From Burkholderia seminalis DSM 23518 (lineage in GTDB: Bacteria > Pseudomonadota > Gammaproteobacteria > Burkholderiales > Burkholderiaceae): 64,000 nucleotides of DNA. A model generated the notes under the pieces. That model was not told where the DNA came from. It made no database searches and saw only the letters and a list, made by a program, of their open reading frames with translations. Shown here in pieces: positions 59,703 through 64,000 of this stretch. The translations under genes were made by a program, and so were the position numbers. Position 1 is the stretch's first letter, and each line of letters begins with the position of its first letter. The DNA lies in contig NZ_CADFDK010000014.1 of NCBI RefSeq assembly GCF_902832885.1, forward strand, positions 1 to 64,000. Direction: 5' to 3'.

Positions 59703-60136
59703 TCTGACAAGCAGGCTTGGCTGTGATTGGCCGATACGAGTCGATGCACACGCGACAGAACTGTGTCGACCGCGAACGACCGGGATCGAGGAAATTGAAG
59801 GCCCCCTATGGGTCGGCTACAGCCGATCGTGTTGGGCGGAAACCGGCCAAACGCGGAAGTTCGCTATGTCAACGTCAACGTCCGATGCAGCCTGCCAAGA
59901 GAAGTTGAGCTCGGGCCATCGCATCGAAGCCTTGGCCAGTTGGCAGCACCACTACAACTGGCATCGTGCCCATAGCGCCATCGGCGGCGTTGCGCCGATG
60001 GCCAGACTTCCCGCGTCGAGAAACAACCTCTTGACGCTTCACAGCTAGCCGGATCGGCAATGCTGGCGTCGTGACAGCTTGACCGGCCCAATGCGATCGA
60101 GTTCGAGGCGTCAGATGACCGACGCCTGCAAACGCC
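59703..60136. other. Intergenic region with a transposase remnant
   Basis: Between the EamA gene and the convergent PHP-like gene, this 434-bp stretch has one recognisable item, the IS481-type transposase tail at 59926-60048. The 220 bp before it look like scrambled sequence with no motif, and no inverted terminal repeat could be found by eye. Confidence 0.5.
59926..60048 (+). mobile_element. IS481-family transposase, C-terminal remnant
   Basis: Forty codons encode the conserved C-terminus of IS481 transposases: WQHHYNWHRAHSAIGGVAPM then ARLPASRNNLLTLHS and a stop (compare the usual W-x-HYNWHRPH-x-S-G-G-x-P-P-x-S-R-L). The catalytic DDE core upstream is absent, so it is a relic. It supports past insertion or rearrangement at this border. 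Confidence 0.7.
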
Positions 60137-62545
60137 TCACTCGAACGTGATGAACTGTGCCGACGACCATACCTTGCTGTCGTTGCGCTGCCGCCCGAAG
60201 AAATAGACGGGGCGATACCCGAACGATGCGTTGTCGGGCGCCACGTCGATGCTGCCCGCGAGATCGACGGGCAGCGGCTTGTCTGTCAGCCGTTCGACCG
60301 CGACGAAAAGCTCCGTGCCGCCGAGTGCGTGTGTCGCCGATTCGCGCGCGAGCAACTCCGCGCCGCTGATTTCGAAGCGGAACGCAGGGGCGTGCACGAA
60401 CGGATTGCGTTCCAGCGGGTCGCCGACCTTCGCGAAGCTGTCGATCGTGCCCTCGACCACGATCGTCGCGGCGGCGAGATTGCCGACGTCGAGTTCGATG
60501 CTGTCCGCGTCGCCGTAGGTGTCGCTGCGGAACTCGATGTCGGTCGCGCCGGTGCGCCATGCCGACTCCTCGACATGCTCGAACCCGTTCGACCCGAAAC
60601 GGTGAATCGTGCCGTTGACGATCCGGATCCGGCCGCGCCACGCAGCCCAGCGATAGCGGTCGCGGATGCGTGCACCGCCCCAGCGGACCCGGACCAGCCG
60701 CTCCGCGTAGCCGAGTTCCGCGTGCAGGTTGCGTTCCCACAGCAAGCCATCGTGATCATACGCGGCCACGTATTCCCAGCCCGACTGGCCGAGCAGCCGA
60801 TAGTCGAGCCGCGCCGGCCCTTCGTGCGCAAACGCGTCGCCTTGCCGGTGATCGCCGCAGCGCACCAGCAGCGCACTGTGCTCGCCGGTCGTCGCCCACG
60901 TGCGGCGCGCGCGCAGCGCTGCGCCGACGTGCTTTCGATCGAGCCCGGGCGCCAGCACGCCCGTCAGCCCGCCATGCACGCCGAAGACCTGCACGCCGGG
61001 TGCGCCGCCGCCGGGCCGGCCGCGATGTTCGTCGCCGCTGGCCGCGACGCCGAGCTGATAACCCCGTGCGATCACGTCCTGGTACAGCCAGCCGAAATGG
61101 CCCCACGACGATGCGATCTCGACGAGCCGCTCGAGCTCCGGATGATGCCAGTCGGGGATATAACGACGACCGCCCACGTGCGGCATGACCAGATGTTGCG
61201 CGGCATTGTCCGCATACGCATCCCACAGTTCCTCGACGGGCCAGCGGCCGAGTTCGACCGCATGACCCTTCATGTCTTCGTTCCAGACCAGCGTGCGATT
61301 GTGCTCGCCGCGCGCGTTGTATGGGAAATCCGGTTGGTCGTCGCCGAGGAACACCACGTTGTGGTCGCCCCCTGCCGTCGAGCTGCCGCACCATTCCTGC
61401 ACCGGATACACGACAAACCGGCCCGGTTCGTTGAAGCGCTCGACCGCGTCGACGCCGAGCCGCCAGTTCTCGTCGGTGATCTGGAAGTCGTTCGCGGTGT
61501 AGCCGAGCACGTCGATACCGCCGATGTCGCGTGCGTAGCGCGCGTTGTACTCCGGACTGTTGGTACCGACGGTGTCATGTGCGTGCACATGAAGGTCCGC
61601 ATACAGCGCCCGCGGCACGGGCAGCGACGCATCGACCGTCAGCCACGCTTCGGCCGCACGCACGTCCGGGTGCCCCGGTACGTCGGCGACGATGCGCAGC
61701 GTGCCCGCGTCGACCGGCAGGTCGTCCACCGCACAACTCGCAAAGCCTGTATCGGGCAGCGCGTGTTCGCGCCGGTAAACGATCTCGCCGCGGGCATCGT
61801 ACGCGACGACCCTGGCATGACCGCCGACATCGCGGCACGCGTTGCCCCAGCGGTCCTGAAGCGACAGCCGGAACGGTGCGCGCGTGCCGGGCTGCACGAA
61901 GCGCGGGCCGTTCAGCAGCACGTCGGACGGCGCACCGGCACGGATGTCGATCGACACGTCGCCGGGCACGGCGACGAAGCGCGACGTGCCGAGCGGGTCG
62001 ACGTAGAGCCGGAAGCGGAAGTTGTCTTCGGCGAAGGTCTGCACGCGCGTGCCGGGGCCGCGGCGGCGGTCGCCAAGACGGATCACGATCCGGTCGCCGG
62101 CATTCACGTAGCCGTCGACGATGTCGACCATCACGGCCTTCTGGAACGGCCGCTCATGCCCCTTCTGATCGAAGCGCACGTTCAGCGCCTGCACGGTGGC
62201 CGGGCTCTGGCCCGGCACGAGCGGCGCCGCGTGGTACTCGGCGCTGATGTAGTTCGCGGCGCTCGGGTCGCTCGTCTGGAACAGCGCCCAGTCGGAATAG
62301 AACTTGAAGGTCGCCTTCAGCCAGCCGCCGTCGGCGATGCCGGACGAGCCGACTTCGTAGTCGAGCACGATTTCGCTCCACTCGCCGGCTTCGAGCCGCG
62401 TGACGTTGCATTGCACGCGTCCGGCGAACGGCAGGCGTTTGTGGCGTTCGTAGAGCCCGTCGGGCGCAACGTGCGGGCCCAGGCGGTCGCGCAGCGCGGC
62501 GGCGCGTGCGTCAATGGTATCGATGGCGTCGTGGGATGCGTTCAT
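60137..62545 (-). CDS. Large protein with PHP-like metal-dependent hydrolase core (DUF3604-like), function unknown
   Basis: An 802-aa protein without a signal peptide. The N-terminal ~320 residues are beta-rich and include an Ig-like segment (RFVQPGTRAPFRLSLQDRWG). A PHP/DUF3604-like metal site follows: LYADLHVHAHDTVG (near 325), EWCGSSTAGGDHNVVFLG, LVMPHVGGRRYIP and VAASGDEHRGRPGGG provide His/Asp/Glu ligands. The C-terminal ~250 residues are again beta-rich. Phosphoesterase or deacylase chemistry is possible. The ATG at 62545 is used; it follows the carrier gene by 39 bp, so the two are probably co-transcribed and act on the same compound. Confidence 0.75.
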   Translation of the reverse strand: MNASHDAIDTIDARAAALRDRLGPHVAPDGLYERHKRLPFAGRVQCNVTRLEAGEWSEIVLDYEVGSSGIADGGWLKATFKFYSDWALFQTSDPSAANYISAEYHAAPLVPGQSPATVQALNVRFDQKGHERPFQKAVMVDIVDGYVNAGDRIVIRLGDRRRGPGTRVQTFAEDNFRFRLYVDPLGTSRFVAVPGDVSIDIRAGAPSDVLLNGPRFVQPGTRAPFRLSLQDRWGNACRDVGGHARVVAYDARGEIVYRREHALPDTGFASCAVDDLPVDAGTLRIVADVPGHPDVRAAEAWLTVDASLPVPRALYADLHVHAHDTVGTNSPEYNARYARDIGGIDVLGYTANDFQITDENWRLGVDAVERFNEPGRFVVYPVQEWCGSSTAGGDHNVVFLGDDQPDFPYNARGEHNRTLVWNEDMKGHAVELGRWPVEELWDAYADNAAQHLVMPHVGGRRYIPDWHHPELERLVEIASSWGHFGWLYQDVIARGYQLGVAASGDEHRGRPGGGAPGVQVFGVHGGLTGVLAPGLDRKHVGAALRARRTWATTGEHSALLVRCGDHRQGDAFAHEGPARLDYRLLGQSGWEYVAAYDHDGLLWERNLHAELGYAERLVRVRWGGARIRDRYRWAAWRGRIRIVNGTIHRFGSNGFEHVEESAWRTGATDIEFRSDTYGDADSIELDVGNLAAATIVVEGTIDSFAKVGDPLERNPFVHAPAFRFEISGAELLARESATHALGGTELFVAVERLTDKPLPVDLAGSIDVAPDNASFGYRPVYFFGRQRNDSKVWSSAQFITFE

Positions 62546-62584
62546 TGTGGAATGCAAAATGATGTCGAGGGAAGGCGGCGCGCG

Positions 62585-64000
62585 TCAATGCGCGAACGGC
62601 CAGGGCGCGCTCGCGTCCCAGACGGGAATGCCCATGTATGCGTACCACGGTGCGATCACGCAGAGGCCGTAGACGATCGCGATCAGCACCGACACCGCGC
62701 CGACCTTCGCATAATCGGCCGTCGAGAACGCGCCGCTGCTGTACGCGATGACGCCGGCGGTGATCTGCGTCGGCAGCAGATAGGCGAAGCTGTCGGTATC
62801 GCTGACGAGCATTGTGAACGCGACCGGATGCAGCCCGAGGCGCGGTGCGAGCGCGAGCGCGATCGGCGCGATCATCGTGACGGCCGCGACGTTGGACAGC
62901 ATGCCGATACGGATCACGTGCGTGCCGAGCATCACGATCGCGATGGCGAGCCACCAGCCGTGCCCGCGCGCGGCGACGTAGACGTGATCGGCGGCCCAGC
63001 TTGCGAGCCCCGACGCACTGATCGCCGACGACAGCGACAACGCACCGGCGAGCAGGAACAGCGTGCCCCAGATCGTGCGCTGTTCGACTTCGGCCCAGCC
63101 GAAGCGCAGCACGCCGGGCGCGAACAGCAGCGCCAGCGCGATCAGCGCGACGATTTCCGACGGCAGGTGATGCAGCGGCTCGGTCGCCCACAACACGGCG
63201 ACGGCCGCGAACAGTGCGAGTACGGCCCAGTCGTTGCGCGCCGCGGGTGGTTGCGTCCCGCGCATCGCCGCGATCGCGCCGGGGCCGCCCGGAATCGCGA
63301 CGGCGCGCGAGCGGAAATGGAATTGCACCCAGGCTTGCGTGATCGCGAACATCCCGAGGTACGGCCACTGCAGCTTCAGCCACGTCAGGTACGAGATCCG
63401 GATGCCGAGCTGTTTCTCGAGCAAGCCGGACACGACCATGTTCGGCAGATGAGCCGTCAGGATGCACATGCCGCTGATCATCGCGCCGTACACGAGCGTC
63501 TGGATCACGATCGCCTTGCGCGCGGCGCGTTCGCGCGGCGATTCTCCGAACAGCCGGACGATGCCGTTCGTGACCGGCAGCAGCGTCGCGGCACGTGCAT
63601 TCGCGGCCGGCACGACGAGCGCCATCACGCAGTTCACCGCGAACATTGCCCAGATCACGCCGTTGGCCGTGCGCACCTTCAGCCGGTCGAGCAGCAGCAG
63701 CGCGACGCGGCGGTCGAGCCCGCTTGCCTGCATGATCGCGGAAAACAGGAACGCGGCGAGGCAGAGGAACACGACCGGCGCGGCGAAGCCGCTGGCCGCC
63801 TTCGGGAACGACGGGCTCGCGTGCGACAGCACGAGCAGCATCGGCAGCAGGATGCCGCTTACGCCGACGGGAATGGCTTCGGTGATCCATACGATCGCGA
63901 CCCAGGCGACGACGGCAAGCGTCGCCTTCCCTTCGGCCGACAGATGCGCAGGCGCGGGCAGCCACCATGCGATCGCGAAGAACGCGAGCCACGCGGTGGT
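62585..64000 (-). CDS. DASS (SLC13/CitT-like) anion carrier, 5' end outside the window
   Basis: The reading frame is open to the right edge, so the start codon is not included; 471 residues are visible, close to full length. WITEAIPVGVSGILLP near the edge is the DASS N-terminal block. PAANARAATLLPVTNGIVRL matches the first anion-binding hairpin (SNT-like position replaced by NAR), and MLSNVAAVTMIAPIALAL the second. About eleven to twelve helices are predicted. The family moves di- and tricarboxylates, sulfate or related anions with sodium or by exchange. The downstream PHP-like gene suggests a specialised substrate. Confidence 0.88.
   Translation of the reverse strand, partial: TTAWLAFFAIAWWLPAPAHLSAEGKATLAVVAWVAIVWITEAIPVGVSGILLPMLLVLSHASPSFPKAASGFAAPVVFLCLAAFLFSAIMQASGLDRRVALLLLDRLKVRTANGVIWAMFAVNCVMALVVPAANARAATLLPVTNGIVRLFGESPRERAARKAIVIQTLVYGAMISGMCILTAHLPNMVVSGLLEKQLGIRISYLTWLKLQWPYLGMFAITQAWVQFHFRSRAVAIPGGPGAIAAMRGTQPPAARNDWAVLALFAAVAVLWATEPLHHLPSEIVALIALALLFAPGVLRFGWAEVEQRTIWGTLFLLAGALSLSSAISASGLASWAADHVYVAARGHGWWLAIAIVMLGTHVIRIGMLSNVAAVTMIAPIALALAPRLGLHPVAFTMLVSDTDSFAYLLPTQITAGVIAYSSGAFSTADYAKVGAVSVLIAIVYGLCVIAPWYAYMGIPVWDASAPWPFAH

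Overview
The window is a high-G+C stretch typical of Burkholderia sensu stricto, probably the Burkholderia cepacia complex. The evidence is the sequence of the rRNA 3' end and 5S gene, strong GC3 bias, a spuC/kauB pair, a RutR-controlled reductive pyrimidine pathway and a Kdo-type exopolysaccharide locus. Taxonomy is inferred from gene content and was not computed.

Layout. (1) 1-332: 3' end of a 23S rRNA gene, 5S rRNA and a strong terminator close an rrn operon. (2) 0.4-5.7 kb: a leftward cluster of an ECF sigma factor, a small membrane protein, a ferredoxin and a methyltransferase; then a chemoreceptor and two small leftward genes. (3) 6.0-9.0 kb: an aldehyde dehydrogenase and a SpuC-like polyamine aminotransferase. 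(4) 9.1-13.9 kb: an AraC-type regulator divergent from an acyl-CoA synthetase/SDR/thiolase operon. (5) 14.0-25.6 kb: a near-complete pyrimidine salvage and catabolism block. A RutR-like repressor diverges from ureidopropionase, PreT, PreA, an NCS1 permease and dihydropyrimidinase, followed by a nucleoside permease, thymidine phosphorylase and cytidine deaminase. A palindrome sits just downstream of a predicted promoter there. (6) 25.6-30.1 kb: an orphan Rieske oxygenase, then msrB-dipZ-msrA, a predicted extracytoplasmic methionine sulfoxide repair operon with its own electron supply. (7) 30.9-36.0 kb: a tannase-family lipoprotein, an alpha/beta hydrolase and an MFS carrier, divergent from a LysR regulator.

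(8) 37.3-56.9 kb: an unusual AraC/GlxA-type regulator and a Wzx/Wzy-type exopolysaccharide locus. The rightward arm holds a short WcaJ-type transferase, Wza, a phosphatase (Wzb type), Wzc, Wzx, a KpsS/KpsC-like Kdo transferase, an O-acetyltransferase, two GT4-like glycosyltransferases, and kdsA-kdsC-kdsB-kdsD. A convergent arm holds galU, a PAP2 phosphatase, a Wzy-like polymerase and a sialidase-fold secreted protein. The inventory (one initiating transferase, two hexosyltransferases, one Kdo transferase, one O-acetyltransferase) fits the known acetylated Gal3-Kdo exopolysaccharide of Burkholderia. A run of eight C residues puts kdsB out of frame near its 3' end and fuses it in frame to kdsD. 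This is either a candidate phase-variation switch or a sequence error.

(9) 57.3-60.1 kb: a short FlhD-like gene, an H-NS-type gene, a damaged HxlR regulator, a lower-G+C EamA exporter and an IS481 transposase tail, which look like acquired or eroded DNA. (10) 60.1-64.0 kb: an uncharacterised PHP-like protein and a DASS-family anion carrier cut by the right edge.
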